DNA from: Pseudomonas sp. UBA2684
GTDB lineage: Bacteria > Pseudomonadota > Gammaproteobacteria > Pseudomonadales > Pseudomonadaceae
NCBI GenBank assembly: GCA_002354655.1
Contig: DELY01000011.1
Span: 3,704-42,448, forward strand
Direction of reading: 5' to 3'
Length of the DNA stretch: 38,745 nt
Below are positions 7,704 to 19,296 of this stretch, piece by piece (within the stretch, counting starts at the first letter, position 1; each line of letters opens with the position of its first letter). The notes beneath the pieces were generated by a model. That model made no database searches. It worked only from the letters and a program-made list of their open reading frames with translations, and had not been told where the DNA came from. A program made the translations under genes and the position numbers.

Positions 7704-7961
7704 ATGGCACACAAAAAAGCTGGCGGTAGTACCCGCAACGGTCGCGACTCAGAAGCCAAACGCCTTGGCGTGAAGATGTATGGTGGCCAGGCTATCAAAG
7801 CAGGCAACATCATCGTGCGTCAGCGCGGTACCCAGTTCCACGCCGGTTACGGCGTAGGTATGGGTAAAGATCACACCCTCTTCGCGAAAATCGAAGGCGT
7901 GATCAAGTTTGAAGTAAAAGGCGCGTTCAACCGCCGTTACGTGAGCGTCGTTGCGGCCTAA
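7704..7961 (+). CDS. rpmA: 50S ribosomal protein L27
   Basis: An 85-residue large-subunit protein whose N-terminal arm ([16 protein letters not shown]) reaches the peptidyl transferase centre and helps position tRNA. It has normal length, with no extra N-terminal leader of the Firmicutes type, so no protease processing is expected. A TAGGAG ribosome-binding sequence precedes the ATG. Last gene of the rplU-rpmA unit. Confidence 0.98.
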   Translation: MAHKKAGGSTRNGRDSEAKRLGVKMYGGQAIKAGNIIVRQRGTQFHAGYGVGMGKDHTLFAKIEGVIKFEVKGAFNRRYVSVVAA

Positions 7962-7976
7962 TCGCGCGACTGCTGG

Positions 7977-8005
7977 AAAAGCCCCGTCCTTGCGACGGGG
8001 CTTTT
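7977..8005 (+). terminator. Strong rho-independent terminator after rpmA
   Basis: 12-bp perfect stem (arms 7977-7988 and 7994-8005, 5-nt loop) ending in a run of six T at 8002-8007. It separates rplU-rpmA from obgE. Confidence 0.93.
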
Positions 8006-8100
8006 TTGTTTCTGTATTCTTGGGGTTCTTGCCAAACTGTCCTGGGTCTAGCGTTCGGTTTGAATGCAGGTCAATTTTGCAAGAACCTGGTTTTCTCGTT

Positions 8101-8241
8101 AGAACCTGTTCAAGGTCTCGCGAGCTAGAGTCCGGCAAGGCAAAAGCAGGCGAGGAAGCGGAGTTTACTGGTGTAAATGAGCATTCCGAGTCTGGTTTTA
8201 ACGCAGCAGGGCCGACGCGCAGCAGACGTTGAGCAAGTTCT
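8101..8241. mobile_element. MITE-like intergenic element between rpmA and obgE
   Basis: A 141-bp non-coding block bounded by imperfect terminal inverted repeats: the left end AGAACCTGTTCAAGGTCT and the right end, read in reverse complement, AGAACTTGCTCAACGTCT. It has no open reading frame of its own and contains a small hairpin (TTTAC/GTAAA, 8164-8177). I recall closely similar blocks (GAGTTTAC...GTAAATGAGCATT...) in intergenic regions of various gammaproteobacteria, but could not verify this. No clear target duplication is visible. Together with the terminator it fills the 313-bp gap before obgE. Confidence 0.55.
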
Positions 8242-8244
8242 TAG

Positions 8245-9498
<1,254 letters not shown>

Positions 9499-9511
9499 GC
9501 AACTTGTTCAG

Positions 9512-9534
9512 CGCCGCTTAATTGCGGCGTTTTT
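9512..9534 (+). terminator. Short hairpin with T-run after obgE
   Basis: A 6-bp CGCCGC/GCGGCG stem (9512-9517 and 9524-9529) followed by five T. It is short, so some read-through into proB, 34 bp further on, is plausible. Confidence 0.6.
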
Positions 9535-9567
9535 GTAATGGCGGGTCGCAACTAAGGTTGGAATACG

Positions 9568-10686
9568 ATGCGTGACAAGGTGACAGGCGCGCAGCGCTGG
9601 GTGGTGAAAATCGGCAGTGCATTGCTGACGGCGGACGGGCGTGGCCTGGACCGTGCGGCGATGGCGGTGTGGGTTAGGCAGATGGTGGCGCTGCGCGAAG
9701 CGGGCGTCGAGCTGGTGCTGGTGTCCTCCGGTGCGGTGGCGGCGGGCATGAGCAAGCTGGGCTGGGGCGCGCGCCCGAGCGCCATGCATGAGTTGCAGGC
9801 GGCGGCGGCAATTGGCCAGATGGTGCTGATTCAGGCGTGGGAGTCGAGTTTTGCCGAGCATGGTCGGCGCACGGCGCAAATTCTGCTGACCCACGACGAT
9901 CTGTCGGACCGCAAGCGCTATCTGAATGCGCGCAGCACGTTGCGTACGCTGGTCGATTTGGACGTGATTCCGGTGATCAACGAGAACGACACGGTGGTGA
10001 CCGATGAGATTCGCTTTGGCGACAACGACACCCTCGCGGCGCTGGTGGCCAATCTGGTCGAGGCGGACCTGTTGGTCATTCTGACGGATCGCGACGGCAT
10101 GTATAACGCCGATCCGCGGCACAACCCCGGTGCCGAGTTGATTTATGAAGCGCGCGCCGATGATCCGGCGCTGGATGCGGTGGCCGGTGGCGTGGGGGGC
10201 GCGCTGGGGCGCGGCGGCATGCAGACCAAGCTGCGTGCGGCGCGTCTGGCCGCGCGCTCCGGCGCGCATACGGTGATTGTCGGCGGCGCCATCGAGCAGG
10301 TGCTGGCGCGGCTCAAGCAGGGCGAGCGTTTAGGTACTCTGCTGGCACCCGAGCGCGGCATGCTGGCGGCGCGTAAGCAGTGGTTGGCGGGGCATTTGCA
10401 AACCCGTGGCACGCTGGTGCTGGATGCGGGGGCGGTCAAGGCATTGGTCACGGGGGCGAAGAGTTTGCTGCCGGTCGGAGTCAAGGCTGTGCAAGGTAGC
10501 TTTCGGCGTGGCGAAATGGTGGTGTGTGTAGGGCCCGATGGGAAGGAGATTGCCCGTGGCCTGGCGAATTACAGTGCGCTGGAGGCGCAGAAGATTATCG
10601 GTCAGTCGTCGGAGGCTATCGAGAAGCTTCTGGGCTATGTCGACGAGCCGGAGTTGGTGCACCGGGATAACCTGATTCTTGTTTAA
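9568..10686 (+). CDS. proB: Glutamate 5-kinase ProB
   Basis: Catalyses ATP-dependent phosphorylation of glutamate to glutamyl 5-phosphate, the first step of proline synthesis. The 372 residues comprise an amino-acid kinase domain (about 1-255; [35 protein letters not shown] and [10 protein letters not shown]) and a C-terminal PUA domain (about 280-365; [14 protein letters not shown]). All substrate motifs are intact and the length is that of E. coli-type ProB, which is inhibited by proline. It lies between obgE and creA, as PAO1 PA4565. No proA is adjacent. Confidence 0.97.
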   Translation: MRDKVTGAQRWVVKIGSALLTADGRGLDRAAMAVWVRQMVALREAGVELVLVSSGAVAAGMSKLGWGARPSAMHELQAAAAIGQMVLIQAWESSFAEHGRRTAQILLTHDDLSDRKRYLNARSTLRTLVDLDVIPVINENDTVVTDEIRFGDNDTLAALVANLVEADLLVILTDRDGMYNADPRHNPGAELIYEARADDPALDAVAGGVGGALGRGGMQTKLRAARLAARSGAHTVIVGGAIEQVLARLKQGERLGTLLAPERGMLAARKQWLAGHLQTRGTLVLDAGAVKALVTGAKSLLPVGVKAVQGSFRRGEMVVCVGPDGKEIARGLANYSALEAQKIIGQSSEAIEKLLGYVDEPELVHRDNLILV

Positions 10687-10696
10687 GGAGTGTGCT

Positions 10697-11161
10697 ATGT
10701 GGGTGGCTAACGGCTTGTTGGCAGCGCTGCTGGCGCTGCCATTGCTTGTGTCGGCGGAAGAGATCGGCGAGGTATCCACGGTATTCAAGTGGGTGGGGCC
10801 GAACGACAAGATCGTGGTCGAGGCGTTCGATGACCCCAAGGTCTCTGGTGTGACCTGTTATCTGTCGCGCGCTAAAACCGGTGGGGTGAAAGGCGGGCTG
10901 GGCCTGGCGGAGGATCGCGCGGAGGCTTCAATCGCTTGTCGTCAGGTCGGGCCGATTCGCTTCACGGCGGAGCTCAAGGAGGGCGAGGTGGTGTTTCGCG
11001 AGCGTACCTCCCTGGTGTTCAAGACCATGCAGGTGGTGCGGTTTTTCGACGAAAAGCGCAATACCCTGGTTTATCTGGTTTACAGCGATCGGGTGATCGA
11101 GGGTAGCCCGCAGAATGCGGTGACGGCGATTCCGATCCTGCCCTGGCCAGAGCAGTCCTGA
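10697..11161 (+). CDS. creA: CreA family periplasmic protein
   Basis: A 154-residue exported protein with a signal peptide (residues 1 to about 20, hydrophobic core [14 protein letters not shown], cut before EE). The remainder matches the CreA family: [47 protein letters not shown] and [17 protein letters not shown]. The family function is unknown. The start at 10697 was chosen because AAGGAG lies 6 bp upstream; it follows the proB stop by 10 bp, so the two are probably co-transcribed. Ends before a terminator shared with convergent rpsT. Confidence 0.9.
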   Translation: MWVANGLLAALLALPLLVSAEEIGEVSTVFKWVGPNDKIVVEAFDDPKVSGVTCYLSRAKTGGVKGGLGLAEDRAEASIACRQVGPIRFTAELKEGEVVFRERTSLVFKTMQVVRFFDEKRNTLVYLVYSDRVIEGSPQNAVTAIPILPWPEQS

Positions 11162-11258
11162 TCAGGGGTTGTCGGGCTGGGTCGTAGCCGCGAAGGTTCG
11201 CGGCGTATATATGTTGGGTGTCTTGTCGTTCTTGCGGTGTGCAGATATTCCAGGCAAT

Positions 11259-11286
11259 AAAAAACCGGCCATCAGGCCGGTTTTTT
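11259..11286. terminator. Bidirectional terminator between creA and rpsT
   Basis: A perfect 12-bp stem with A6 on the left and T6 on the right (AAAAAACCGGCC at 11259-11270, 4-nt loop, GGCCGGTTTTTT at 11275-11286). The symmetry serves both convergent genes. Confidence 0.93.
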
Positions 11287-11313
11287 AAGAACTAACAGCG
11301 AAGAACTGGCAGC

Positions 11314-11592
11314 TTAAGCAGCTGCAGCTTCACCGAGGGCCTTGATGTGGCCGTTCAGGCGGCTTTTATGGCGCGCTGCTTTGTTCTTGTGGATGATGCC
11401 CTTGTCGGCCATACGGTCGATTACCGGCACAGCCAGGGTGTAGGCATTTTTGGCCAGATCGAGATCTTTGGCGTCGATAGCCTTGACCACGTTCTTGATG
11501 TAGGTACGAACCATGGAGCGCAGGCTGGCGTTATGGCTACGACGCTTCTCAGCCTGTTTTGCGCGTTTTTTGGCAGAAGGTGTATTGGCCAC
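11314..11592 (-). CDS. rpsT: 30S ribosomal protein S20
   Basis: A 92-residue primary 16S rRNA-binding protein, Lys/Ala-rich, starting [17 protein letters not shown] and containing [15 protein letters not shown] and [16 protein letters not shown]. The start is GTG at 11592, 7 bp downstream of a GAGGAG sequence; an in-frame TTG two codons upstream is less well placed. Use of a non-AUG start is known for rpsT in E. coli (UUG) and limits translation. A perfect TTGACA promoter lies upstream at 11643-11671, and the terminator at 11259-11286 follows. Confidence 0.97.
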   Translation of the reverse strand: MANTPSAKKRAKQAEKRRSHNASLRSMVRTYIKNVVKAIDAKDLDLAKNAYTLAVPVIDRMADKGIIHKNKAARHKSRLNGHIKALGEAAAA

Positions 11593-11642
11593 CGTCAAGC
11601 TCCTCGAGAAAACTGGGGGGTTACAAACAAATAAGGCCGCGA

Positions 11643-11671
11643 ATCATGCCGAGATGAGGGGCGCCTGTCAA
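11643..11671 (-). promoter_or_regulatory. Predicted sigma-70 promoter of rpsT
   Basis: On the minus strand a perfect TTGACA (11666-11671) is separated by 17 bp from CATGAT (11643-11648), about 50 bp before the rpsT GTG. Confidence 0.65.
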
Positions 11672-11786
11672 GCCTGTTGGCATTTCCCTCTGCTGGCCTG
11701 ACCAGTGGCAGACCGCTACACTCGTCGCCTTCGCGCGCCGGCGGATTCTCCGCTGGCGTGTTCGCTCGCGGAAGTCGAATTATTAC

Positions 11787-13325
11787 ATGAATCTGCTCAA
11801 GTCGCTGGCCGCTGTCAGCTCTCTGACCATGTTGTCCCGGGTGCTGGGTTTTGTGCGCGACACCCTGATCGCGCGGGTGTTCGGTGCTGGCGTGGCGTCG
11901 GATGCCTTTGTGGTGGCCTTCAAATTGCCCAATCTGTTGCGGCGAATTTTCGCCGAGGGCGCGTTTTCCCAGGCCTTCGTGCCGATTCTCGCGGAATACA
12001 AGACCCAGCAGGGCGATGAGGCGGCGCGCACCTTTGTCGCGTACGTTTCGGGGTTGCTGACGTTGGTGTTGGCGGTGGTCACCTTGCTGGGCATCGTCAT
12101 CGCGCCCTGGATCGTGTGGGCTTCCGCCCCAGGATTTGCCGATGAGGCCGAGCGTTTTGCCCTGACCACCGACCTGTTGCGGGTGACCTTTCCCTATATC
12201 CTGCTGATCTCGCTGTCTTCGCTGGCTGGTGCAGTGCTCAATACCTGGAACCGTTTCTCGGTGCCGGCGTTCGTGCCGACCTTGCTCAACCTCAGCATGA
12301 TCATGTTTCTGCTGTTTCTGGCGCCCTATTTCGACCCGCCGATCATGGCGCTGGGCTGGGCGGTGCTGGTGGGTGGTTTGCTGCAGCTGCTCTATCAGCT
12401 GCCGCACCTGAAGAAAATCGGCATGCTGGTACTGCCGCGCCTGAACCTCAAGGACACTGGGGTCTGGCGCGTGCTCAAACAGATGGGGCCGGCGATCTTT
12501 GGGGTCTCGGTGAGTCAGATTTCGCTGATCATCAACACTATCTTCGCCTCGTTTCTGGTGGCCGGCTCGGTGTCCTGGATGTACTACGCCGACCGTCTCA
12601 TGGAGCTGCCCTCCGGCGTGTTGGGGGTGGCTTTGGGGACGATCCTCTTGCCTGCGCTGTCGAAAACCTACGCCAGTGCCGATCGTGATGAGTATTCGCG
12701 CTTGCTCGACTGGGGGCTGCGCCTGTGCTTCTTGTTGGCGCTGCCGAGTGCGGTGGCTTTGGCGGTGCTGGCGGAGCCGCTGACGGTTTCCTTATTTCAG
12801 TACGGCAAGTTCACCGCCAATGACGCGCTAATGACCCAGCAAGCCTTGATGGCGTATTCCGTTGGCCTGCTGGGCATTATTCTGGTGAAAATTCTCGCGC
12901 CAGGCTTTTATGCCCAGCAGAACATCAGAACCCCGGTAAAGATTGCCATCGTCACCCTGGTCGTGACTCAGCTGCTGAATCTGCTGCTGGTCGGGCCGTT
13001 GGCGCATGCCGGGCTGGCCCTGGCGATTGGTCTGGGCGCTTGCCTGAATGCCGGCTTGCTTTACTGGCAGCTGCGTAAACGTGATGTGTTTCAGCCGCAA
13101 GCGGGTTGGGCGTTGTTCCTGGGCAAGTTGTTGTTTGCCGTGCTGGTGATGGCGGCAGTGTTGTTGCTGGCCATGCACTTCATGCCGGTCTGGTCGGACG
13201 ACGGCATGCTGCTGCGTCTTTTGCGCCTGGCTGGTTTGGTGGCGCTCGGGCTGGCCAGCTACTTCGGCATGCTTGTGCTGCTGGGCTTTCGGGTGCGCGA
13301 TTTCACCCGTCGCGCCGCCTCTTGA
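11787..13325 (+). CDS. murJ: Lipid II flippase MurJ
   Basis: A 512-residue inner-membrane protein of the MOP superfamily that flips lipid II to the periplasm for peptidoglycan synthesis. About 14 hydrophobic segments are visible. Characteristic motifs include the N-terminal [17 protein letters not shown] and [20 protein letters not shown], with the essential arginines and acidic residues of the central cavity, and [25 protein letters not shown]. The ATG at 11787 has a weak ribosome-binding region. The gene lies between rpsT and ribF, the conserved PA4562 position. Formerly called mviN. Confidence 0.96.
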   Translation: MNLLKSLAAVSSLTMLSRVLGFVRDTLIARVFGAGVASDAFVVAFKLPNLLRRIFAEGAFSQAFVPILAEYKTQQGDEAARTFVAYVSGLLTLVLAVVTLLGIVIAPWIVWASAPGFADEAERFALTTDLLRVTFPYILLISLSSLAGAVLNTWNRFSVPAFVPTLLNLSMIMFLLFLAPYFDPPIMALGWAVLVGGLLQLLYQLPHLKKIGMLVLPRLNLKDTGVWRVLKQMGPAIFGVSVSQISLIINTIFASFLVAGSVSWMYYADRLMELPSGVLGVALGTILLPALSKTYASADRDEYSRLLDWGLRLCFLLALPSAVALAVLAEPLTVSLFQYGKFTANDALMTQQALMAYSVGLLGIILVKILAPGFYAQQNIRTPVKIAIVTLVVTQLLNLLLVGPLAHAGLALAIGLGACLNAGLLYWQLRKRDVFQPQAGWALFLGKLLFAVLVMAAVLLLAMHFMPVWSDDGMLLRLLRLAGLVALGLASYFGMLVLLGFRVRDFTRRAAS

Positions 13326-13373
13326 GCAGGCGTGCGGCGTATATGCTGCCTGTTGTCCGTCGGCGGGTGTGCG

Positions 13374-13379
13374 TATAAT
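13374..13379 (+). promoter_or_regulatory. Consensus -10 element upstream of ribF
   Basis: A perfect TATAAT lies at 13374-13379, 28 bp before the ribF ATG. The upstream hexamer is weak (TTGTCC at 13353-13358, 15-bp spacer). It probably starts the ribF-ileS-lspA-fkpB transcript. Confidence 0.5.
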
Positions 13380-13407
13380 CGACCACTTTGTGAGCAAGAA
13401 GCGCGCT

Positions 13408-14346
13408 ATGCAGCTGGTTCGAGGCCTTCATAATTTGCGGCCCCAGCATCGGGGCTGTGTCGCCACTATCGGCAATTTCGACGGCGTCCATCGTGGTCAT
13501 CAGGCCATTTTGGCGCGCCTGCGTGAGCGCGCCGCGGAGTTGGGTGTGCCCAGTTGCGTGGTGATCTTCGAGCCGCAGCCCCGTGAATTCTTTGCCCCGG
13601 ATACGGCGCCGGCGCGCTTGACCCGTTTGCGCGACAAGCTGGCGCTGCTGGCGGCCGAGGGTGTCGATCGGGTGCTGTGCCTGAGCTTCAACCGGCGCTT
13701 GCGCGAGTTAAGTGCGGCTGAGTTCGTGCAGAAAGTGCTGATAGAAGGTTTGGCTGTAGGCCATCTGGAAGTCGGTGACGACTTTCGTTTCGGTTGTGAT
13801 CGCGCCGGCGATTTCGCGTTTTTGGCGCAGGCTGGCGAACGCGAGAGTTTCACCGTCGAGGCGGCCACTACAGTCGAGTTGCAGGGCGTGCGGGTTAGCA
13901 GTACTGGGGTGCGCGAGGCGTTGGCCGCTGGCGATTTCGCCCTTGCTGAGTTGTTGCTCGGGCGGCCGTTCCAGATCGCCGGGCGGGTATTACACGGGCA
14001 GAAACTGGGGCGTCAATTGGATGCGCCAACGGCCAATATCCAGCTCAAGCGTCGCCGCGTGCCGTTGACCGGGGTGTACCTGGTCAGCACTGAAATAGAG
14101 GGGCAACCCTGGCCGGGCGTGGCCAATATTGGCGTGCGCCCGAGCGTTGCTGGCGATGGCAGCGCCCACCTCGAGGTGCATTTGCTGGATTTTGCCGGTG
14201 ATCTGTATGGCCGGCGCTTGACGGTGGCGTTCCACCACAAGCTGCGCGATGAGCAGCGTTTCGCCTCACTTGAGGCCTTGAAGACGGCAATTGCTGCCGA
14301 TATTGCCGCCGCCCGCGCCTATTGGCAGGGCCAACCGTTTAAATGA
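13408..14346 (+). CDS. ribF: Bifunctional riboflavin kinase / FAD synthetase RibF
   Basis: A 312-residue enzyme that phosphorylates riboflavin to FMN and adenylylates FMN to FAD. The N-terminal nucleotidyltransferase domain carries [12 protein letters not shown] at residues 21-32 (HxGH-type motif), and the C-terminal riboflavin-kinase domain carries [13 protein letters not shown] and GVYLV. The start [10 protein letters not shown] at 13408 is the family-typical N-terminus; a longer upstream frame includes the promoter region and was rejected. It is followed 10 bp later by ileS, the classical ribF-ileS-lspA arrangement. Confidence 0.96.
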   Translation: MQLVRGLHNLRPQHRGCVATIGNFDGVHRGHQAILARLRERAAELGVPSCVVIFEPQPREFFAPDTAPARLTRLRDKLALLAAEGVDRVLCLSFNRRLRELSAAEFVQKVLIEGLAVGHLEVGDDFRFGCDRAGDFAFLAQAGERESFTVEAATTVELQGVRVSSTGVREALAAGDFALAELLLGRPFQIAGRVLHGQKLGRQLDAPTANIQLKRRRVPLTGVYLVSTEIEGQPWPGVANIGVRPSVAGDGSAHLEVHLLDFAGDLYGRRLTVAFHHKLRDEQRFASLEALKTAIAADIAAARAYWQGQPFK

Positions 14347-14356
14347 AGAGCCTGAA

Positions 14357-17188
14357 ATGACCGACTACAAAGCCACGCTAAATCTGCCTGATACCCAGTT
14401 CCCGATGAAGGCCGGCCTGCCGCAGCGCGAGCCACAGATTCTGCAGCGCTGGGACGAGATTGGCTTGTATCAGAAACTGCGCGCGCAGGGCGAAGGCCGG
14501 CCGAAGTTCGTCCTGCATGACGGCCCGCCCTATGCCAACGGCAGCATCCATATCGGTCATGCGGTCAACAAGATCCTCAAGGACATCATCACCCGTTCCA
14601 AGACCCTGGCTGGTTTCGATGCGCCCTATGTACCGGGTTGGGACTGCCACGGCCTGCCGATCGAGCACAAGGTCGAGACCACCTTTGGTAAGAATCAGCC
14701 ATCCGACCTGACCCGCGAGCGTTGCCGTACCTATGCCGGTGAGCAGATCGAAGGGCAAAAAGCCGACTTTATCCGCCTCGGCGTGCTGGGCGACTGGGAC
14801 AATCCGTACAAGACCATGGCCTTCGCCAACGAAGCCGGCGAGATCCGCGCGCTGGCCGAGATGGTCAAGCAGGGCTTCGTGTTCAAGGGCCTGAAGCCGG
14901 TCAACTGGTGTTTCGATTGCGGCTCGGCGCTGGCCGAAGCGGAAGTCGAGTATCAGGACAAGAAGTCCGATGCCATCGACGTGGCCTTCCCGGTCGAAGA
15001 TGCTGACAAACTGGCCGCCGCCTTTGGTATGGCCAGCCTGCCGAAGCCGGCTTCTATCGTAATTTGGACTACCACGCCGTGGACCATTCCAGCCAACCAG
15101 GCGCTTAACGTTCACCCCGAATTCAACTACGCCCTGGTCGACACCGGCGACAAGCTGTTGGTGCTGGCCGAGGAACTGGTGGAAAGCAGCCTGGCGCGCT
15201 ATGGCCTGCAAGGCGAGGTGCTGGCAATCGCCCCGGGCGCGGCGCTGGAGCTGATCCGCTTCCGTCACCCGTTCTACGAGCGTTTCGCCCCGGTGTACCT
15301 GGCTGAATACGTCGAACTGGGTGCCGGTACCGGTATCGTCCACTCGGCCCCGGCTTATGGCGAGGACGACTTCCGTTCCTGCAAAGGCTACGGCATGAGC
15401 AACGACGACATTCTCAGCCCCGTGCAGAGCAATGGCGTGTATGTCGAGGCGCTGCCGTTCTTCGGCGGCCAGTTTATCTGGAAGGCTAACCCGAACATCG
15501 TTGCCAAACTCGACGAAGTCGGCTGCCTGCTCAAGCACGAACCTATCCAGCACAGCTATATGCACTGCTGGCGGCACAAGACCCCGTTGATCTACCGCGC
15601 CACCGCGCAGTGGTTCGTCGGCATGGATAAACAACCGGAGCAGGGCGCCACCCTGCGTGAACGCGCGCTGAGCGCCATCGAGCAGACCGCGTTCGTCCCA
15701 GCCTGGGGCCAGGCGCGCCTGCACAGCATGATCGCCGGGCGCCCGGACTGGTGCATTTCGCGCCAGCGCAACTGGGGCGTGCCGATTCCGTTCTTCCTGC
15801 ACAAGGAAAGCGGTGACCTGCACCCGCGCACCACCGAGCTGATGGAGGAAGTGGCCAAGCGCGTCGAGCAGCAAGGCATCGAAGCCTGGTTCAAGCTGGA
15901 CGCCGCCGAGCTGCTTGGCGACGAGGCCACGCAGTACGACAAGATCAGCGACACCCTGGACGTCTGGTTCGATTCCGGCACCACCCACTGGCATGTGCTG
16001 CGCGGCTCCCATCCGCTCGGTCATGCTAGCGGCCCGCGTGCCGATCTGTACCTGGAAGGCTCCGACCAGCACCGCGGCTGGTTCCACTCGTCACTGTTGA
16101 CCGGCGCGGCCATCGACGGCCATGCGCCTTACAAGGAGCTGTTGACCCACGGCTTCGTGGTCGATGAGAACGGCCGCAAGATGTCCAAGTCCCTGGGCAA
16201 TGTGGTCGCGCCGCAGGAAGTGAACGACAGCCTGGGTGCCGATATTCTGCGTCTGTGGGTGTCGTCTACCGACTACTCCGGTGAGATGGCCGTATCCAAG
16301 GTCATCTTGCAGCGCAGCGCCGATTCCTACCGGCGTATTCGCAACACCGCACGCTTCCTGCTCTCCAACCTCAGCGGTTTCGACCCGGCGCAGCATCTGT
16401 TGCCGGCGGCAGACATGCTGGCCCTGGACCGCTGGGCAGTTGACCGCGCGCTGCTGCTGCAACGCGAGATCGAGGAAGCCTACGACAGCTACCGCTTCTG
16501 GAACGTGTACCAGAAGGTGCACAACTTCTGTGTGCAGGAGCTCGGCGGTTTCTACCTCGACATCATCAAGGACCGCCAATACACCACCGCCGCCGACAGT
16601 GTGGCGCGGCGTTCCTGCCAGACCGCGCTGTTCCATATCGCCGAGGCGCTGGTGCGCTGGATCGCGCCGGTGCTGTCGTTTACCGCCGACGAGCTGTGGC
16701 AGTACCTGCCGGGCGAGCGCAATGAGTCGGTGATGCTCAATAGCTGGTACCAGGGCCTAAGCGAGCTGCCGCAGGGCTTCGAGCTGAGCCGCGAGTTCTG
16801 GGAGCGAGTCATGGCGGTCAAGGTCGCGGTGAACAAGGAGATGGAAAACCTGCGTGCGGCCAAGGCCATCGGCGGCAACCTGCAAGCCGAAGTGACCCTG
16901 TACGCCGAAGACAGCCTGATTGCCGATCTGAGCAAGCTCGGCAACGAACTGCGCTTCGTGTTGATTACCTCCACCGCCGGCCTGGCGCCGCTCGCCGATG
17001 CCCCGGCCGATGCCGTGGTGACGGACGTGGCGGGCCTGAAGCTGAAGATCGTCAAGTCGGCCCACGCCAAGTGCGCGCGTTGCTGGCATCACCGTGAAGA
17101 CGTCGGGGTGAACCCGGCGCACCCGGAAATCTGCGTCCGGTGTGTGGATAACATCGAAGGTGCTGGCGAGGTGCGTCACTATGCCTAA
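14357..17188 (+). CDS. ileS: Isoleucyl-tRNA synthetase
   Basis: Charges tRNA-Ile in the cytoplasm. The 943-residue class I synthetase shows HIGH at 65-68, KMSKS at 608-612, an intact CP1 editing domain between them ([30 protein letters not shown]), the anticodon-binding domain and a C-terminal zinc-binding site with Cys906, Cys909, Cys926 and Cys929. Length and zinc site identify the ordinary bacterial IleS1 type, normally sensitive to mupirocin. The start at 14357 gives [11 protein letters not shown]. Its stop overlaps the lspA start by 8 nt. Confidence 0.98.
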   Translation: MTDYKATLNLPDTQFPMKAGLPQREPQILQRWDEIGLYQKLRAQGEGRPKFVLHDGPPYANGSIHIGHAVNKILKDIITRSKTLAGFDAPYVPGWDCHGLPIEHKVETTFGKNQPSDLTRERCRTYAGEQIEGQKADFIRLGVLGDWDNPYKTMAFANEAGEIRALAEMVKQGFVFKGLKPVNWCFDCGSALAEAEVEYQDKKSDAIDVAFPVEDADKLAAAFGMASLPKPASIVIWTTTPWTIPANQALNVHPEFNYALVDTGDKLLVLAEELVESSLARYGLQGEVLAIAPGAALELIRFRHPFYERFAPVYLAEYVELGAGTGIVHSAPAYGEDDFRSCKGYGMSNDDILSPVQSNGVYVEALPFFGGQFIWKANPNIVAKLDEVGCLLKHEPIQHSYMHCWRHKTPLIYRATAQWFVGMDKQPEQGATLRERALSAIEQTAFVPAWGQARLHSMIAGRPDWCISRQRNWGVPIPFFLHKESGDLHPRTTELMEEVAKRVEQQGIEAWFKLDAAELLGDEATQYDKISDTLDVWFDSGTTHWHVLRGSHPLGHASGPRADLYLEGSDQHRGWFHSSLLTGAAIDGHAPYKELLTHGFVVDENGRKMSKSLGNVVAPQEVNDSLGADILRLWVSSTDYSGEMAVSKVILQRSADSYRRIRNTARFLLSNLSGFDPAQHLLPAADMLALDRWAVDRALLLQREIEEAYDSYRFWNVYQKVHNFCVQELGGFYLDIIKDRQYTTAADSVARRSCQTALFHIAEALVRWIAPVLSFTADELWQYLPGERNESVMLNSWYQGLSELPQGFELSREFWERVMAVKVAVNKEMENLRAAKAIGGNLQAEVTLYAEDSLIADLSKLGNELRFVLITSTAGLAPLADAPADAVVTDVAGLKLKIVKSAHAKCARCWHHREDVGVNPAHPEICVRCVDNIEGAGEVRHYA

Positions 17189-17690
17189 CGCCAGTCGTTT
17201 TGGCCGTTTGGCCTGGCTGTGGTTGAGCCTGCTGGTGTTCGTGGTCGACCAGGCGACGAAGTTCTACTTCGACAATACCTTGACCATGTACCAGCAAATC
17301 GTGGTGATCCCCGATTACTTCAGCTGGACCCTGGCCTACAACACCGGCGCCGCTTTCAGCTTCCTGGCGGGTGCCTCGGGCTGGCAGCGCTGGTTCTTCG
17401 CCGCTATCGCGGTGGTGGTCAGCGTAGTCCTGGTGATCTGGCTCAAGCGCTTGAAGCCCGAGGAAACCTGGTTGGCCGTCGCCTTGGCATTGGTCCTCGG
17501 CGGCGCTCTGGGCAACTTGGTAGACCGCGTGGTGTTTGGCCATGTCGTCGATTTCATCTTGGTACATTGGCAGAATCGCTGGTATTTCCCGGCGTTCAAC
17601 ATCGCCGACAGTGCCATTACCTGCGGCGCCATCCTCCTGGCGCTGGATATGTTCAAGAGCAACAAGTCCGGAGAAGTCGCCCATGACTGA
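17181..17690 (+). CDS. lspA: Lipoprotein signal peptidase (signal peptidase II)
   Basis: A 169-residue inner-membrane aspartyl protease that removes signal peptides from prolipoproteins. Four transmembrane segments are visible. The catalytic aspartates are Asp124 (HVVDFI) and Asp143 (FNIADSAI), the same numbers I recall for the P. aeruginosa enzyme; NTGAAFSFL and GNLVDR are also conserved. It overlaps the end of ileS by 8 nt and the start of fkpB by 8 nt, showing tight translational coupling. BamD, encoded later in this window, is among its expected substrates. Confidence 0.97.
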   Translation: MPNASRFGRLAWLWLSLLVFVVDQATKFYFDNTLTMYQQIVVIPDYFSWTLAYNTGAAFSFLAGASGWQRWFFAAIAVVVSVVLVIWLKRLKPEETWLAVALALVLGGALGNLVDRVVFGHVVDFILVHWQNRWYFPAFNIADSAITCGAILLALDMFKSNKSGEVAHD

Positions 17691-18120
17691 TGTACGTATC
17701 GGCCCGGACAAGGAAGTTACCCTGCATTTCGCCCTCAAGCTGGATAACGGCGATGTGGTCGACAGCACCTTTGATAAGCAGCCGGCCACCTTCAAGGTCG
17801 GCGACGGCAACCTGCTACCGGGTTTCGAGCAGGCGATTTACGGGCTCAAGGCCGGTGACAAGCGCAGCCTGCCCATCGCCCCGGAACAAGGCTTCGGCCA
17901 GGGCAACCCGCAGAATATTCAGATCATGCCGCGTAGCCAGTTCCAGGACATGGAGCTTTCCGAAGGCTTGCTGGTGATCTTCAATGATGCCGCCAATGCC
18001 GAGTTGCCCGGTGTGGTCAAAGCTTTTGACGACAGTCAGGTGACCATCGACTTCAACCACCCGCTGGCCGGCAAGGCGCTGAGCTTCGATGTAGAAATTA
18101 TTGAGGTCAAAGCGCTCTGA
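17683..18120 (+). CDS. fkpB: FKBP-type peptidyl-prolyl isomerase FkpB/SlpA (SlyD-like)
   Basis: A 145-residue cytoplasmic isomerase and chaperone of the SlyD/SlpA type: FKBP strands (VTLHFALKLDNGDVVDSTF, LLPGFEQAIYGLKAGDKRSL) interrupted by the insert-in-flap chaperone domain (about residues 70-125), closing with PLAGKALSFDVEIIEV. It lacks the His-rich metal-binding tail of SlyD, which supports FkpB rather than SlyD. Start at ATG 17683 overlaps lspA by 8 nt, the conserved lspA-fkpB-ispH order. Confidence 0.93.
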   Translation: MTDVRIGPDKEVTLHFALKLDNGDVVDSTFDKQPATFKVGDGNLLPGFEQAIYGLKAGDKRSLPIAPEQGFGQGNPQNIQIMPRSQFQDMELSEGLLVIFNDAANAELPGVVKAFDDSQVTIDFNHPLAGKALSFDVEIIEVKAL

Positions 18121-18136
18121 TCAGAGCAATATTTTC

Positions 18137-18287
18137 GTAGGGTGGGTTAGGCGCACAGGCAGAGCTTGAGTCTGGATCAGGTTGTTTGGAGCGCCGTAAC
18201 CCACCATGGTTCGTATGTCGGGCGCCCTGTTGTTGGGCTGCGTGGCATTCGTGGCTTATGCCGCAATGTGCCGCTAACCCAACCTAC
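18137..18287. repeat. GTAGGGTGGGTTA intergenic repeat, copy 1
   Basis: The block opens with GTAGGGTGGGTTA (18137-18149), has an inner complementary TAACCCACC (18197-18205) and closes with TAACCCAACCTAC (18275-18287), complementary to the opening except for one base. It fills the gap between fkpB and ispH, and the same 13-mer bounds another copy at 32725-32796. No coding sequence was recognised. Confidence 0.7.
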
Positions 18288-18322
18288 GACAACTTTTGTT
18301 TCCGCGCGCCGAGATAACCAGC

Positions 18323-19267
18323 ATGCATATCAAACTCGCCAACCCTCGCGGCTTCTGCGCCGGCGTCGACCGCGCCATCGAAATCGTCAATCGCGCGCTG
18401 GAAGTCTTTGGTCCACCGATCTACGTGCGTCATGAAGTGGTGCACAACAAATTCGTGGTCGAAGACCTGCGCGCACGCGGTGCAGTATTTGTCGAAGAGC
18501 TGGATCAGATTCCTGACGACGTCATTGTCATCTTCAGTGCCCATGGTGTCTCCCAGGCGGTGCGCAGCGAAGCCGAACGCCGTGGTCTGAAGATATTCGA
18601 TGCCACCTGTCCGCTGGTGACCAAGGTGCATATGGAAGTGGTGCGCTACAGCCGCGAAGGCCGCGAGTGCATCCTCATCGGTCACGAAGGCCACCCGGAA
18701 GTCGAAGGCACCATGGGCCAGTACGACGCGAGCAACGGCGGCACCATCTACCTGGTTGAGGACGAAGCGGACGTCGCTGAGTTGCAGGTACGCAACCCCG
18801 AGGCATTGGCCTTCGTCACCCAGACCACCCTGTCGATGGACGACACCAGCAAGGTGATCGACGCCCTGCGCAGCAAGTTTCCGTCTATCGGCGGGCCACG
18901 CAAGGACGACATCTGCTACGCCACGCAGAACCGCCAGGACGCGGTCAAACAACTTGCCGTCGAGTGCGATGTGCTCCTGGTGGTCGGTAGCCCGAATAGC
19001 TCCAACTCCAATCGCCTGCGCGAGCTGGCCGAGCGCATGGGCACCCCCGCCTACCTGATCGACGGCGCCGAAGACCTCAAGCGCGAATGGTTCGCTGACG
19101 CCGCCGGCATCGGCATCACCGCCGGCGCCTCGGCTCCGGAAGTGCTGGTGCGCGGTGTGGTCGATCAACTGCGCGCCTGGGGCGCAACCGGAGAAAGCGA
19201 ACTGGATGGCCGCCCGGAGAACGTGACGTTCTCGATGCCCAAGGAGTTGCGGGTGAAGGCGTTGTGA
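18323..19267 (+). CDS. ispH: 4-hydroxy-3-methylbut-2-enyl diphosphate reductase IspH
   Basis: The last enzyme of the MEP pathway, reducing HMBPP to IPP and DMAPP with an oxygen-sensitive iron-sulfur cluster. The three cluster cysteines are Cys12 ([12 protein letters not shown]), Cys96 ([12 protein letters not shown]) and Cys198 ([11 protein letters not shown]), and the catalytic Glu126 is present (HPEVEGT). Length 314 residues, normal for the family. Start at ATG 18323. Separated from fkpB by a repeat-filled gap, so co-transcription is uncertain. Its product feeds ispB. The next gene, fimT, converges on it with only 29 bp between the stop codons. Confidence 0.98.
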   Translation: MHIKLANPRGFCAGVDRAIEIVNRALEVFGPPIYVRHEVVHNKFVVEDLRARGAVFVEELDQIPDDVIVIFSAHGVSQAVRSEAERRGLKIFDATCPLVTKVHMEVVRYSREGRECILIGHEGHPEVEGTMGQYDASNGGTIYLVEDEADVAELQVRNPEALAFVTQTTLSMDDTSKVIDALRSKFPSIGGPRKDDICYATQNRQDAVKQLAVECDVLLVVGSPNSSNSNRLRELAERMGTPAYLIDGAEDLKREWFADAAGIGITAGASAPEVLVRGVVDQLRAWGATGESELDGRPENVTFSMPKELRVKAL

Positions 19268-19296
19268 TTATCTTTGCGAGAGGTTCCCGGCGTGCT

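Noticed and set aside
14378-16087. 569-codon open frame on the minus strand opposite ileS
   Set aside because: It mirrors ileS in an antisense frame of GC-rich DNA; ileS has complete catalytic motifs and length, and the antisense product has no recognisable domain.
18137-18287. CRISPR array
   Set aside because: The repeated units are few, palindromic, differently spaced and share no regular spacer pattern; no cas genes are nearby.
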